Below are positions 48,457 through 57,153 of a stretch of DNA of 64,000 bases, piece by piece. Both the position numbers and the translations under genes were made by a program. Where the stretch lies: NCBI RefSeq assembly GCF_019112525.1, contig NZ_CP077800.1:3844001-3908000 (forward strand). The letters are read 5' to 3'. Positions within the stretch are counted from its first letter, which is position 1, and each line of letters starts with the position of its first letter. The DNA is from Modestobacter sp. L9-4. Lineage in GTDB: Bacteria > Actinomycetota > Actinomycetes > Mycobacteriales > Geodermatophilaceae. The notes under the pieces were generated by a model. The model saw only the letters and a program-made list of their open reading frames with translations, was not told the DNA's origin and ran no database searches.

Positions 48457-49560
48457 GTGCGACGACGGCGGAGCGGTGCAGCCCGCCGGTGGGCCGTCGT
48501 CGGGAGCGGCGTCGCCGTCCTGCTCTCGCTGCCCTCGCTGATCGGCGCGCTGCCGGCCTCCGACGCCGGCACGCCCGCGGCCGACCTGCGCCGGGCCGCG
48601 CTGGCCTCGACCGGCGTCGCCTTCTCCGGGTACGCCCAGGCCGCCGGTGGGCTGGCCCTGCCGGTGGGGGAGCAGCTGACCGGGGTCGCGGACCTGCTGA
48701 GCGACCGGACGACGATGCGCACCTGGTACCGCGGTCCGGCCGACTGGCGGGTCGACGTCGTCTCGCCCACCGGGGAGACCGGGGTGCACGCCGATGCCAG
48801 TGGCACCTGGACCTGGGACTACGTCGCCAACGCGGCCACCCGCACCCCCCAGACGGCCCTCGCGCTGCCGACCGCCCCGGACCTGCTGCCCAGCGCGCTG
48901 GGGCGCCGGCTGCTGTCGGAGGCCGGCGACGGCGAGCTCAGCCGCTTCGGCGCCGACCGGGTCGCCGGCCGCGACGCGCTGGGGCTCCGGGTGGTGCCGG
49001 CGGACCAGGCCTCCTCCGTCGGCCGGGTCGACGTGTGGGTCGACGCCGCCAGCGGGGTGCCGCTGCGGGTGCAGGTGTTCGGCGAGGCCGGCGGTGAGCC
49101 CGCGGTCGACACGTCCTTCCTGGAGCTCGACCTCGGCACCCCGGCGGCCGACGTCGTCGACTTCACGCTGCCGCCCGCCGCGGAGCTCCGCGCCGGGCAG
49201 GACCCCCAGCTGCTGCAGGCCGCCACCCGGGGCACCCGCGGCGTCCTCGCGCTGCCCGACGTCCTGGCCGGGCTGGACCGCCGCAGGATCGACGGCGCGC
49301 CCGCCACGGTCGGCGTCTACGGCCGCGGCGTCACGCTGCTGACCGTCAGCCCGCTGCCCGGCCGCGCGGCCGCCGGCCTGCGCAGCGCCCTGGCCGACGC
49401 CCCCGGCGCGGTGGTCGACGACCTGGGCGTGCGGATCGCCGCCGGCCCGCTGGGGCTGATGCTCGCCGACGGACCCGACGGGACGGTGCTGCTCACCGGC
49501 ACCGTCACCCTCGACGCGCTGGCCGCCGCGGCCGGCGAACTGACCGGAGGAACCTCCTGA
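48457..49560 (+). CDS. RseB/LolA-like secreted protein (sigma-E regulator type)
   Basis: A 367-residue exported protein. A twin-arginine-like basic start (RRRRSGAARRW) and a hydrophobic helix are followed by a fold similar to the MucB/RseB N-terminal domain. It shows VAFSGYAQAAGGL, TWYRGPADWRVDVVSPTGE and RVDVWVDAASGVPLRVQVFGEAGG. Actinobacterial proteins of this kind are annotated as sigma-E regulators or lipoprotein carriers and often precede an ABC transporter, as here. The GTG at 48457 lies six bases after TACGGT (48445-48450). The stop overlaps the probable CTG start of the ABC ATPase gene. Confidence 0.8.
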   Translation: MRRRRSGAARRWAVVGSGVAVLLSLPSLIGALPASDAGTPAADLRRAALASTGVAFSGYAQAAGGLALPVGEQLTGVADLLSDRTTMRTWYRGPADWRVDVVSPTGETGVHADASGTWTWDYVANAATRTPQTALALPTAPDLLPSALGRRLLSEAGDGELSRFGADRVAGRDALGLRVVPADQASSVGRVDVWVDAASGVPLRVQVFGEAGGEPAVDTSFLELDLGTPAADVVDFTLPPAAELRAGQDPQLLQAATRGTRGVLALPDVLAGLDRRRIDGAPATVGVYGRGVTLLTVSPLPGRAAAGLRSALADAPGAVVDDLGVRIAAGPLGLMLADGPDGTVLLTGTVTLDALAAAAGELTGGTS

Positions 49561-50492
49561 GCACCGTCATCGGCACCACCGGCCTGGTCAAGCGGTACGG
49601 GCGGCTGCGCGCGGTCGACGGCATCGACCTGGACGTGCGCGCCGGCGACGTCTACGGCTTCCTCGGCGCGAACGGCTCGGGCAAGACGACCACCGTGCGG
49701 ATGCTGCTCGGGCTGGTGCTGCCCACCGAGGGGGAGGTGCAGCTGCTCGGCGAGCCGATGCCGAAGCGGGCACGAAAGGTGCTGCCCCGGGTGGGCGCGC
49801 TGATCGAGGGGCCGGCGCACTACGGCCACCTCCCGGCCCGGGCCAACCTGTCGCTGTTCGACGCCGCCGGGCCCGGTGGCTCCCGCCGCACCCGCACGGC
49901 GCGGATCGACACGGTGCTGGAACAGGTCGGCCTGGCCGGGGTGGGCCGGCGGCCGGTGAAGGACTTCTCCCTCGGCATGCGGCAGCGGCTGGGGCTGGGT
50001 GCGGCGCTGCTGCGGCGGCCCGAGCTGCTGGTGCTCGACGAGCCCACCAACGGCCTGGACCCGCAGGGCATCCACGAGATCCGCGACCTGCTGCTGGACC
50101 TCAACCGCGGCGGGACGACGGTCTTCCTGTCCAGCCACCTGCTGGCCGAGGTCGAGCAGCTGTGCACCCGGGTCGGCGTGCTCGACCGCGGGCGGCTGGT
50201 GCTGCAGGACCAGCTGGCCACGCTCACCGCGCCCACCGGCGCGACGATCGTCGAGACCCCCGACCCCGACCGGGTGCGCGCCGCGCTCGACGGCCGGGTG
50301 CTGCGCACCACCGACGGGCGGGCGGTGGTGCGCGGTGCGGACCCGGCCGAGGTCAACGCCGCGCTGGTCGCCGCTGGGGTGCCGGTGACCGGGCTGGCGC
50401 TGGAACGGCCGAGCCTGGAGGAGGTGGTGCTGGCCGCGGCGAGCACCAGCGCCGACCGGGTCGACGCCCCGGGCGAGCGGTCGCGCCGGTGA
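49557..50492 (+). CDS. ABC transporter ATPase (ABC-2 exporter type), probable CTG start
   Basis: A 311-residue ATPase. It has the Walker A GANGSGKTT (about 39-47), signature FSLGMRQRLGLG, Walker B LLVLDEPTNGLDP and switch His in FLSSHLL. The conserved N-terminus VIGTTGLVKRYGRLRAVDGI, with the A-loop Tyr, lies upstream of any ATG, GTG or TTG. The only fitting start is CTG at 49557, which overlaps the previous stop as CTGA and has GGAGG six bases upstream. The stop overlaps the permease start (GTGA). The substrate is unknown. Confidence 0.9.
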   Translation: MSTVIGTTGLVKRYGRLRAVDGIDLDVRAGDVYGFLGANGSGKTTTVRMLLGLVLPTEGEVQLLGEPMPKRARKVLPRVGALIEGPAHYGHLPARANLSLFDAAGPGGSRRTRTARIDTVLEQVGLAGVGRRPVKDFSLGMRQRLGLGAALLRRPELLVLDEPTNGLDPQGIHEIRDLLLDLNRGGTTVFLSSHLLAEVEQLCTRVGVLDRGRLVLQDQLATLTAPTGATIVETPDPDRVRAALDGRVLRTTDGRAVVRGADPAEVNAALVAAGVPVTGLALERPSLEEVVLAAASTSADRVDAPGERSRR

Positions 50493-51298
50493 TCGCCGTC
50501 GAGCTGCGGAAGCTGTTCCGCCGTCCCCGCACCTGGGTGACGATCGCCCTGCTCAACGCCCTCCCCGTGCTGGTGGCCGTGCTGCTGGCGGTCACCGACC
50601 TGGCGCCGCGGCCGGGGGAGGGGCCGGTGTTCCTCTCCGCCGTGCTCACCAACGGCACGCTCTACCCGCTGGCGGCGCTGGCCATCGTGCTGCCGCTGTT
50701 CCTGCCGATCGCGGTCTCCGTGGTGGCCGGTGAGTCGATCGCCGGGGAGGCCCAGGCCGGCACGCTGCGGTACCTGCTGGCCCGCCCGGCCGGGCGCACC
50801 CGGCTGCTGGTGGCCAAGCTGGTCGCGGTGATCGCCTTCGTGCTGGTCACCGTGGTGATCGTGGCCGCGGTCGGCTACGTCACCGGTCAGCTGCTCTTCG
50901 ACGTCCAGCCGATCGGTGGGACGACGCTGTCGGGCACCCCGATCACCGCCCAGGACATCACCGGGCGCACGCTGCTGGCGATCGGCTACATCACCGTCTC
51001 GATGCTCGGGGTGGCCGCGTTCGCGCTCTTCTTCTCCACCCTCACCGACTCGCCACTGGCCGCGGCGCTGGGTGCGCTGGCGGTGCTCATCGCCTCGTCG
51101 CTGCTGTTCACCCTGGACGCGGCGTCGTCCTTCGCGCCCTACCTGCCCACCCGCTACTGGCTGGCCTTCGTCGACCTGTTCCGGGAGCCGGTCCTGTGGC
51201 GGGACCTCGTGCGCGGCGTCGCGCTGCAGGCGGTGTACGTGGTGGTGCTCACCGGTGCCGCCTGGGCCAACTTCACCACCAAGGACATCACCTCCTAG
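50489..51298 (+). CDS. ABC-2 type transporter permease
   Basis: A 269-residue membrane protein with six helices. It starts [22 protein letters not shown] and has the ABC-2 pattern [30 protein letters not shown] between helices two and three. It ends [16 protein letters not shown]. It is co-translated with the ATPase. Together with the RseB-like protein it forms a three-gene export unit of unknown cargo. The last 11 bases overlap the end of the convergent chemoreceptor gene. Confidence 0.9.
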   Translation: MIAVELRKLFRRPRTWVTIALLNALPVLVAVLLAVTDLAPRPGEGPVFLSAVLTNGTLYPLAALAIVLPLFLPIAVSVVAGESIAGEAQAGTLRYLLARPAGRTRLLVAKLVAVIAFVLVTVVIVAAVGYVTGQLLFDVQPIGGTTLSGTPITAQDITGRTLLAIGYITVSMLGVAAFALFFSTLTDSPLAAALGALAVLIASSLLFTLDAASSFAPYLPTRYWLAFVDLFREPVLWRDLVRGVALQAVYVVVLTGAAWANFTTKDITS

Positions 51299-52958
51299 CG
51301 GCCCCGCCGCCCCTCGGCCCCGGCGCAGGGGCGGGGGGCGGCGGGGTCCTCGACCAGAGGGTGAAGCGGGCGACGTCGGAGCGCAGGTCGGCCGACATGC
51401 GGGCCAGCTCGGCGACCGCGCCGCGGGTCTGGCTCAGCGCCTGGGTGGTGTCCCCGGCGGCGGCCGACACCCCGGAGATGGTGCGGGCGATCTCGGTCGA
51501 CCCACCCGCGGCCTGCTGCACCGAGCGGGCCATCTCGTTGGTCGTGGCGGTCTGCTCCTCCACGGCCGAGGCGATGGTCAGCTGGAAGGCGTCGACCTGG
51601 CCGACCACCGTCTGGATGCGGTCGATGGCGGCGACCACGCCCGAGGTGTCGGTCTGGATGGACTCGACCCGGCGGGCGATGTCCTCGGTGGCCCGGGCGG
51701 TCTCGGCGGCCAGCTCCTTGACCTCGCCGGCCACCACCGCGAAGCCACGGCCGGCCTCGCCGGCGCGGGCGGCCTCGATGGTGGCGTTCAGCGCGAGCAG
51801 GTTCGTCTGGGCGGCGATCGCGGTGATGGTCTTGACCACCGCGCCGATCTCCTCGCTGGAGGTGCCCAGCCGGGCGATGGTGGCGTCCGTGGCCCGCGCC
51901 TCGGCGACCGCGTCGGCGGCGGCCCGGGCGGCGCCGGAGGCGTTCTGGCTGATCTCCCGGATCGAGGCACCCATCTCCTCGGCACCCGCGGCGACCGTGG
52001 CGACGTTCCGGGACACCTCGCCGGCGGCGTCGGTGACGACCTCGGACCGGGTCGCGGTCTGCTCCGCGGCGGCGGCGATCTGGGCGGAGGACGCGCTGAG
52101 CTCCTCCGCGGAGGCGGCGACGGCGTCGGCGGTGGCGGTGACCGAGGTCAGCACGGTGCGCAGCTCGGCCACGGCGTCGTCCAGTGCCGCGGCGGTGGCG
52201 CCGACCTCGTCACGGGAGGTCACCCCGGCGGTGCGGGTCAGGTCGCCGGCGGCCAGCCCCTCGGCGGTCCACTGCACGCGCCGCAGGCCCCCGGTGATGC
52301 CGCGGGCCACCAGCCGGCCGACGACCAGGGCGGCGGCGACGCCCACGGCGAGGACCACGCCCAGCAGCAGCCGGGTCGACCCGTACTGCGCCGTCGCCTC
52401 GGCCGCGCTGTCGGCGGCGGCCTGCCGGCGCTGGGCGGCGAGCTCGTCGAGCTGGGCCATGACGCCCTTGGCGACCGGGGAGATCGTGGCCTCGCGCGCA
52501 GCCGACCAGGCGGAGAGGTCACCGGCGTCGGCGAGGGCGTCGAGGGTCACCATGCCGGCCTTGTAGTCGTCGATGCCGCCGAGGACCTGCTGCACCAGGG
52601 CGCGGCCGGCGTCCGAGGGGTGCGTCCCCAGGTAGCGGTCGGCGGCGGCGGCCAGGTCGGTGTAGGCGGCGTTCCGGCTGGTCAGGTAGGTCGCGCGGAC
52701 GGCCGGGTCGGTGGCGACGGCGTAGTTGGTGCCCGAGAGCCGGATGGCGTAGAAGTCGGCGCGCATGGACTCGACCTCCGCGGTGCCGACCAGCTCGTCG
52801 CGGTACATCGAGTCGGTGGCCTGGGCGGTGTGCCCGAGGCTGCGCAGGCCCAGCACGCCGACGAGGACGGCGACGAGGGCGGCGAGCCCGACGACTGCGG
52901 TGATCTTGGTGGTGACACCCGTCCGGTGGAACGCGGACGAGGTGGTGGGGGCGGGCAC
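51288..52958 (-). CDS. Methyl-accepting chemotaxis protein with a four-helix-bundle sensor
   Basis: A 556-residue chemoreceptor. It has membrane helix 1 (about 17-40), an extracellular helical sensor of about 155 residues (4HB_MCP type, [25 protein letters not shown]), and helix 2 (about 196-214). A HAMP domain and the signalling domain with tip [21 protein letters not shown] follow. The C-terminus is proline-rich and ends in RGGGAARR. The GTG at 52958 has AGGAGG upstream. It differs in sensor type from the chemoreceptor at 33.7 kb. No che gene is nearby. Confidence 0.92.
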   Translation of the reverse strand: MPAPTTSSAFHRTGVTTKITAVVGLAALVAVLVGVLGLRSLGHTAQATDSMYRDELVGTAEVESMRADFYAIRLSGTNYAVATDPAVRATYLTSRNAAYTDLAAAADRYLGTHPSDAGRALVQQVLGGIDDYKAGMVTLDALADAGDLSAWSAAREATISPVAKGVMAQLDELAAQRRQAAADSAAEATAQYGSTRLLLGVVLAVGVAAALVVGRLVARGITGGLRRVQWTAEGLAAGDLTRTAGVTSRDEVGATAAALDDAVAELRTVLTSVTATADAVAASAEELSASSAQIAAAAEQTATRSEVVTDAAGEVSRNVATVAAGAEEMGASIREISQNASGAARAAADAVAEARATDATIARLGTSSEEIGAVVKTITAIAAQTNLLALNATIEAARAGEAGRGFAVVAGEVKELAAETARATEDIARRVESIQTDTSGVVAAIDRIQTVVGQVDAFQLTIASAVEEQTATTNEMARSVQQAAGGSTEIARTISGVSAAAGDTTQALSQTRGAVAELARMSADLRSDVARFTLWSRTPPPPAPAPGPRGGGAARR

Positions 52959-53162
52959 GGGTGGCCTCCTGGCCTAGGTGACGCGTTGTGTCGACGTCGT
53001 TGCCCAATGCAATGTCCTCGAGGGCGGTGGGCATGTCCTGATCACGGCGGTCCCATCCCAACTGGTCAGCCCGTGCGCGACCGGGCGCAGTCGCAGCGAG
53101 GACGTCAGCCGCTGACGGGCGGTCCGGTGGGCGCGCAGACCCCGGGCCGTACCGTCGGCACC

Positions 53163-53894
53163 ATGGAGATGCAGGACCTGCACGGCAAGACAGCGGTCAT
53201 CACCGGGGCGTCCAGCGGCATCGGGGACGCCACCGCGCGGCTGCTCGTGAGCGAGGGCGTGCACGTGGTGCTGGCCGCCCGCCGCCGCGACCGGCTCGAG
53301 GCGCTGGCCGCCGACCTCGGCGACCAGGCCACGGTGGTCGAGACCGACGTCGCGGACCCGTCTGCCGTCGCGGCCCTGTTCGCCGAGGTCCGGACCCGCT
53401 TCGGGGGCCTGGACCTGCTGGTCAACAACGCCGGGCTGGGCATCAACGCCCCGTTCGAGACCAGCGACCCGGCCGACTGGAAGACGATGATCGACGCCAA
53501 CCTCTACGGCGTCCTGAACTGCACCCAGGCCGCGATCCCGCTGCTGCGCGGCCGGGACGGCGCGATGATCTCCTCGGTCTCCAGCGTCGGCGGCCGCCAC
53601 GGCGCGGCGGACTGGTCGGTCTACAGCGCCACCAAGTTCGCCGTCGTCGGCTTCCACGACGCACTGCGCAAGGAGCTGGGCCCCGACCGGATCCGGGTGT
53701 CGGTGATCGAGCCGGGTGCGGTGTGGACCGAGTTCGGCGAGAACGTCAGCGAGGCCATCCAGGCCCGGCGGGAGAGCCTGGACGCGCTGGCGGCCGCCGA
53801 CGTCGCCCAGGCGCTCGTCTTCGCCTTCGCCCAGCCGGGCAACGTGCTCATCCAGGAGGTCCTGATGCGTCCGGTGCTGCAGGTCGCTCCCTGA
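53163..53894 (+). CDS. Short-chain dehydrogenase/reductase (SDR)
   Basis: A 243-residue classical SDR. It has the NAD(P) motif VITGASSGIGDATARLL near residue 13, NNAG at about 82, catalytic Ser in MISSVSSVGG, and the Tyr-x-x-x-Lys of VYSATKFAVVGFHDAL. The arginine pair AARRRDRLEAL after strand two suggests NADP(H). The substrate is unknown; the best general match is the YdfG/serine-3-dehydrogenase-like group. The ATG at 53163 or the one at 53169 could be used. It faces the lipase gene tail to tail with a 2-base gap. Confidence 0.88.
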   Translation: MEMQDLHGKTAVITGASSGIGDATARLLVSEGVHVVLAARRRDRLEALAADLGDQATVVETDVADPSAVAALFAEVRTRFGGLDLLVNNAGLGINAPFETSDPADWKTMIDANLYGVLNCTQAAIPLLRGRDGAMISSVSSVGGRHGAADWSVYSATKFAVVGFHDALRKELGPDRIRVSVIEPGAVWTEFGENVSEAIQARRESLDALAAADVAQALVFAFAQPGNVLIQEVLMRPVLQVAP

Positions 53895-53896
53895 CC

Positions 53897-54715
53897 TCAG
53901 CCCTGGCGGAGCCGCGCGCAGTCGTCCGGGCCCAGCTGCACGGGCGGGCCGGCGGCCAATTCGGCGAGCACGATGCCCTGCACGACGGCGTCGGTGGGCA
54001 GCTGGCCGTGCGCCACGGTCGAGTCCGCGCACACCGACTGCACGGTCAGGTCCAGGGCACCGGCCAGGTCGGCGGAGTCCGGCGGGGTGACGGTCTGGTC
54101 GACGGTGCTCCACACCGACACCCAGTCCGGCCCGTCGGGGGTCTCGTCGCCGGCGTTGAGCCGGGCCAGCAGCTCGCTGCCGGTGGTGAGCTGCTGGCAG
54201 GCCTGCGGACACTCCGCCGGCAGGACCCCGGCGGCGAGGTCGGCCAGCGTCGTCCCGTGGTGCGGTGAGCCCAGGGTGACGACCCGCCGGGCCTGGTCGG
54301 CCCCACCGTCGGCGGCCCACAGCCGGGCGATGACCCCGCCGGCGGAGTAGCCCACGACGTCCACGCTGCCGGCGCCGGTGCGCGCCAGCGCGTCGTCCAC
54401 CGCCTCGCCCAGCGCCTCGGCGGACGCTGCGATGTCGCCGGTGCCGCCGTCGGGGACGGGGACGACGGTGGCGTCGCGGCCGGTGGCGGTGAGCCGGTCG
54501 GCGAGCACCTGCAGCGAGGTCGTGGAGCCCCCGTAGCCGGGCACCAGCAGCACCGGGCCCGGGGTCTGCTCCGCGGCCGGCGCCGTCCGGGTCCCGCCCG
54601 GGCCGTTCAGCCGGGGGACGACGACGGCGGCGGCGATCCCGGCCACGGCGACCACCAGGACGGCGAGGACGGCCAGCACCAGGCGGCGGCGGGCGGGGGA
54701 GAGGCCGGCGAACAC
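53897..54715 (-). CDS. Membrane-anchored or secreted lipase/esterase (alpha/beta hydrolase)
   Basis: A 272-residue protein with an N-terminal membrane or signal-anchor helix (about 11-33). An alpha/beta hydrolase follows: oxyanion segment VLLVPGYGGSTTSLQVLADRL, nucleophile elbow VGYSAGGVIARLW (Ser about 123), SPHHGTTLADLAAG, and acid in WSTVDQTVTPP. The likely catalytic His lies in TVAHGQLPTD. It resembles class-2 lipases and Streptomyces-type extracellular esterases. Four cysteines, including CPQACQ, may form disulfides. The GTG at 54715 starts directly before the basic anchor. Confidence 0.87.
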   Translation of the reverse strand: MFAGLSPARRRLVLAVLAVLVVAVAGIAAAVVVPRLNGPGGTRTAPAAEQTPGPVLLVPGYGGSTTSLQVLADRLTATGRDATVVPVPDGGTGDIAASAEALGEAVDDALARTGAGSVDVVGYSAGGVIARLWAADGGADQARRVVTLGSPHHGTTLADLAAGVLPAECPQACQQLTTGSELLARLNAGDETPDGPDWVSVWSTVDQTVTPPDSADLAGALDLTVQSVCADSTVAHGQLPTDAVVQGIVLAELAAGPPVQLGPDDCARLRQG

Positions 54716-54771
54716 CCCACCACTGTCCCTGCCCGCACCGCTGCGTGCCCGTGGCGTGGTGGACTGGGCCG

Positions 54772-55464
54772 GTGCTGACCCGCGACGAGTACCTGGCGGC
54801 CTGGTCGCGCTGGCACGGCGACACCGACCCGCACGACAGCCGGCTGGTGCACGGCTGGCTGACCCTCGCCTACACCCTCGCCGTCCCGCTGGCCCGGCTC
54901 TCGCCGCTGGTGGCCACCGCGCTGGGCCTGGCCGTCGCCGGTGCCGCCGTCGGACCGGCAGCCGCCGGTGGGGGCTGGCTGATCGCGACCGGGCTGCTCA
55001 TCGGGCTGTCGGGCCTGCTCGACTCCCTGGACGGCGCGCTGGCCATCGCCGGCGGCCGGGCGTCCCGGCGGGGGTTCGTGCTCGACTCGGCCGTCGACCG
55101 GCTCACCGAGGTCGCCTACGCGATCGCCTTCTGGGTGGCCGGCGCACCGGGCTGGCTGGCGGTGGCCTTCGGCGCGCTGTGCTGGCTGCCCGACTACCTG
55201 CGCGCCCGCGCCGGGCAGGCCGGGGTCAGCGAGACCGGGGCGATCTCGGTGTGGGAGCGGCCCACCCGCGTCGCGATGGCCGGGTTCGGGCTCGGCGGCG
55301 CCGGGGTGGTCGCGCTGCTCGGCATCGACGTCGACGGGCACGACGTGGTGGCCGCGGTGGTCACCGTCGGGGCCGCCGTCGGCTGCCTGCTGGGCGTCGT
55401 GGGCACCGCCCAGCTGGGGGTCCAGCTGCGCCGGGCACTGGGTGAGGTGCCCCCGCCGGGGTGA
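54772..55464 (+). CDS. CDP-alcohol phosphatidyltransferase family membrane protein
   Basis: A 230-residue membrane protein with about six helices and the CDP-alcohol transferase motif in DSLDGALAIAGGRASRRGFVL then DSAVDR. The spacing of the four aspartates and the glycine is exact, but the usual Arg after DGxxA is Ile. The enzyme family makes phospholipids from CDP-diacylglycerol or similar donors; the acceptor here is unknown. The GTG at 54772 is favoured. A GTG at 54745 would add nine residues. It diverges from the lipase and precedes the PfkB gene. Confidence 0.85.
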   Translation: MLTRDEYLAAWSRWHGDTDPHDSRLVHGWLTLAYTLAVPLARLSPLVATALGLAVAGAAVGPAAAGGGWLIATGLLIGLSGLLDSLDGALAIAGGRASRRGFVLDSAVDRLTEVAYAIAFWVAGAPGWLAVAFGALCWLPDYLRARAGQAGVSETGAISVWERPTRVAMAGFGLGGAGVVALLGIDVDGHDVVAAVVTVGAAVGCLLGVVGTAQLGVQLRRALGEVPPPG

Positions 55465-55577
55465 CCGGCGCGCGCGGCCGGCCCGGGTGGCTCCTACCCT
55501 GGAGCGGTCCCGGGCCCGATCCGGCCGGGGCCCGACTGGCCGCTGGTGGCCGCCGTCCCCCGGAGAGAGTCGCCCCC

Positions 55578-56555
55578 ATGCCCGTCGTCGTGACCGGTTC
55601 GATCGCCACCGACCACCTGATGACCTTCCCCGGGAAGTTCACCGACCAGTTCGTCGAGGGCAAGATGGAGAACGTCTCGCTCTCCTTCCTGGTCGACGAC
55701 CTGGTGCAGCACCGCGGTGGCGCGGGCGCCAACATGGCCTACGGCCTGGGGCTGCTCGGCCAGGCCCCGGTGCTGGTCGGGGCGGTGGGCAGCGACTTCG
55801 CCGACTACGACGCCTGGCTGACCCGGCACGGCGTCGACACCGGCAGCGTGCGCTGGTCCGAGCTCAAGCACACCGCCCGGTTCACCTGCACCACCGACGT
55901 GGCCAACAACCAGATCGCCTCGTTCTACTCGGGCGCGATGAGCGAGGCCTCGATGATCGAGCTCGCCCCGGTCGAGGAGCGGGTCGGTGGGCTGGACCTG
56001 GTCATCGTCGGGCCCAACGACCCGACCGCGATGGTGCAGCACACCGCCGAGTGCCGGGAGCGCGGCTACCCCTTCCTCGCCGACCCCAGCCAGCAGCTGG
56101 CCTGGGCCGACGGCGAGATGATCCGCGAGCTGGTCCACGGCGCGGAGCTGCTGTTCACCAACGAGTACGAGCACGCCCTGCTGCTGCAGAAGACCGGCTG
56201 GGACGACGCCGAGGTGCTCGCCCGGGTCGGCACCTGGGTCACCACCCGGGCCGCGGACGGCGTGCTCGTCGAGCAGGCCGGTGCCGAGCCGATCCGCGTC
56301 ATCGCCGTCCCGGAGACCAAGCCGGTCGAGCCCACCGGCGGTGGGGACGCGCTGCGCGCCGGCTTCGTCGCCGCCCGGCAGTGGGGGCTGGGGCTGGAGC
56401 GCGCCACCCAGGTCGGCTCCGCCGTCGCCACCGCCGCCGTCGAGGTCATCGGGACCCAGGAGTACTCGCTGCCCCGCGACCTGTTCCTGGACCGCTTCGC
56501 CGACGCCTTCGGCGCCGACGCCGCCGACGAGGTCGCCCCGCACCTGCCCGCCTGA
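55578..56555 (+). CDS. PfkB family carbohydrate/adenosine kinase
   Basis: A 325-residue ribokinase-fold enzyme. It shows VVTGSIATDHLMTFPGKFTDQF at the start and HRGGAGANMAYGLGLLG near residue 45. The C-terminal anion-hole motif EPTGGGDALRAGF (about 253-265) carries the catalytic Asp. It resembles M. tuberculosis adenosine kinase (Rv2202c, which lies near asnB there, from memory). Most PfkB enzymes have GAGD where this has GGGD. The ATG at 55578 has GGAGAGAG upstream. Adenosine is the likeliest substrate by similarity, not certain. Confidence 0.85.
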   Translation: MPVVVTGSIATDHLMTFPGKFTDQFVEGKMENVSLSFLVDDLVQHRGGAGANMAYGLGLLGQAPVLVGAVGSDFADYDAWLTRHGVDTGSVRWSELKHTARFTCTTDVANNQIASFYSGAMSEASMIELAPVEERVGGLDLVIVGPNDPTAMVQHTAECRERGYPFLADPSQQLAWADGEMIRELVHGAELLFTNEYEHALLLQKTGWDDAEVLARVGTWVTTRAADGVLVEQAGAEPIRVIAVPETKPVEPTGGGDALRAGFVAARQWGLGLERATQVGSAVATAAVEVIGTQEYSLPRDLFLDRFADAFGADAADEVAPHLPA

Positions 56556-56622
56556 GGGAGGACCCGGCTGCCCCCACCGCTCGCGAGCTCGCGGCGGGCC
56601 CCTGCAGCCGGGCCGACGGACG
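56556..56622. repeat. Palindromic intergenic repeat, copy 4
   Basis: CCCGGCTGC and GCAGCCGGG arms around the inner GCTCGCGAGCTCGCGGC core that copy 2 also has. It follows the PfkB gene and lies before the convergent Imm-5-like gene, so it probably terminates both. Confidence 0.65.
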
Positions 56623-56636
56623 CGGGCTCGGTGTGG

Positions 56637-57152
56637 TCAGCAGTCGAAGACCGACCAGCAGATGTCGTTGCGGAGCCGCTGGTCGTCGAGCACCAGCTCG
56701 CGGACGGCGGGCGGCAGCTGGTCGCGCTGCCACCGGCACTCCGCCCGCCCGGCGGCGTCGGCCGTGCCCTCGGGTGCCGCCGCCCGCACCGCCTTGATCG
56801 CGTAGGCGGCGGCACCGAGGTCGTGGGCGGCGACGTGCGCGACGACCCCGGCCTGGCCCGCGGCGTAGGCGGCGTGCCGGGCCGCACCGCGCAGGTCCCG
56901 GGCCGCGCCCATGGCGTGCCCGCCCGCGGCGCGCGCCTGCATCATCGGCAGCTCTCCACGCACCCAGGCCCGGGCTGCCTCGACCGCCTGACGCGGTCGC
57001 CGGTCACCGGGGCGCACGGACTCGAACAGCGGCAGGACGTGCTCCGCGCAGGTCGCCGCCCAGAGGGCGAGGAGGTGGTGGTCGGGGTCGGTGAGGGTGC
57101 CGCCGCGGCGGACCGTCACCAGGCGCAGGTCGGGGACGGCGGGGAGGATCAC
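56637..57152 (-). CDS. Imm-5-like putative immunity protein
   Basis: A 171-residue helical protein with the pattern of proteins annotated as Imm-5-like putative immunity proteins. It shows DHHLLALWAATCAEHVLPLFE near residue 25, DRRPRQAVEAARAWVRGELPM, repeated Ala/His helices with AAGQAGVVAHVAAHDLGAAAYA, and the end CRWQRDQLPPAVRELV. No toxin gene is adjacent. Many actinobacteria carry such genes singly, so a true immunity role is unproven. The GTG at 57152 follows the flavin reductase stop by one base, so the two are co-transcribed. Confidence 0.72.
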   Translation of the reverse strand: MILPAVPDLRLVTVRRGGTLTDPDHHLLALWAATCAEHVLPLFESVRPGDRRPRQAVEAARAWVRGELPMMQARAAGGHAMGAARDLRGAARHAAYAAGQAGVVAHVAAHDLGAAAYAIKAVRAAAPEGTADAAGRAECRWQRDQLPPAVRELVLDDQRLRNDICWSVFDC

Positions 57153-57153
57153 C

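Noticed and set aside
52959-53162. FliA-type promoter for the chemoreceptor gene
   Set aside because: No TAAA...GCCGATAA-like sequence is found in the upstream 200 bases. The same holds for the chemoreceptor at 33.7 kb.
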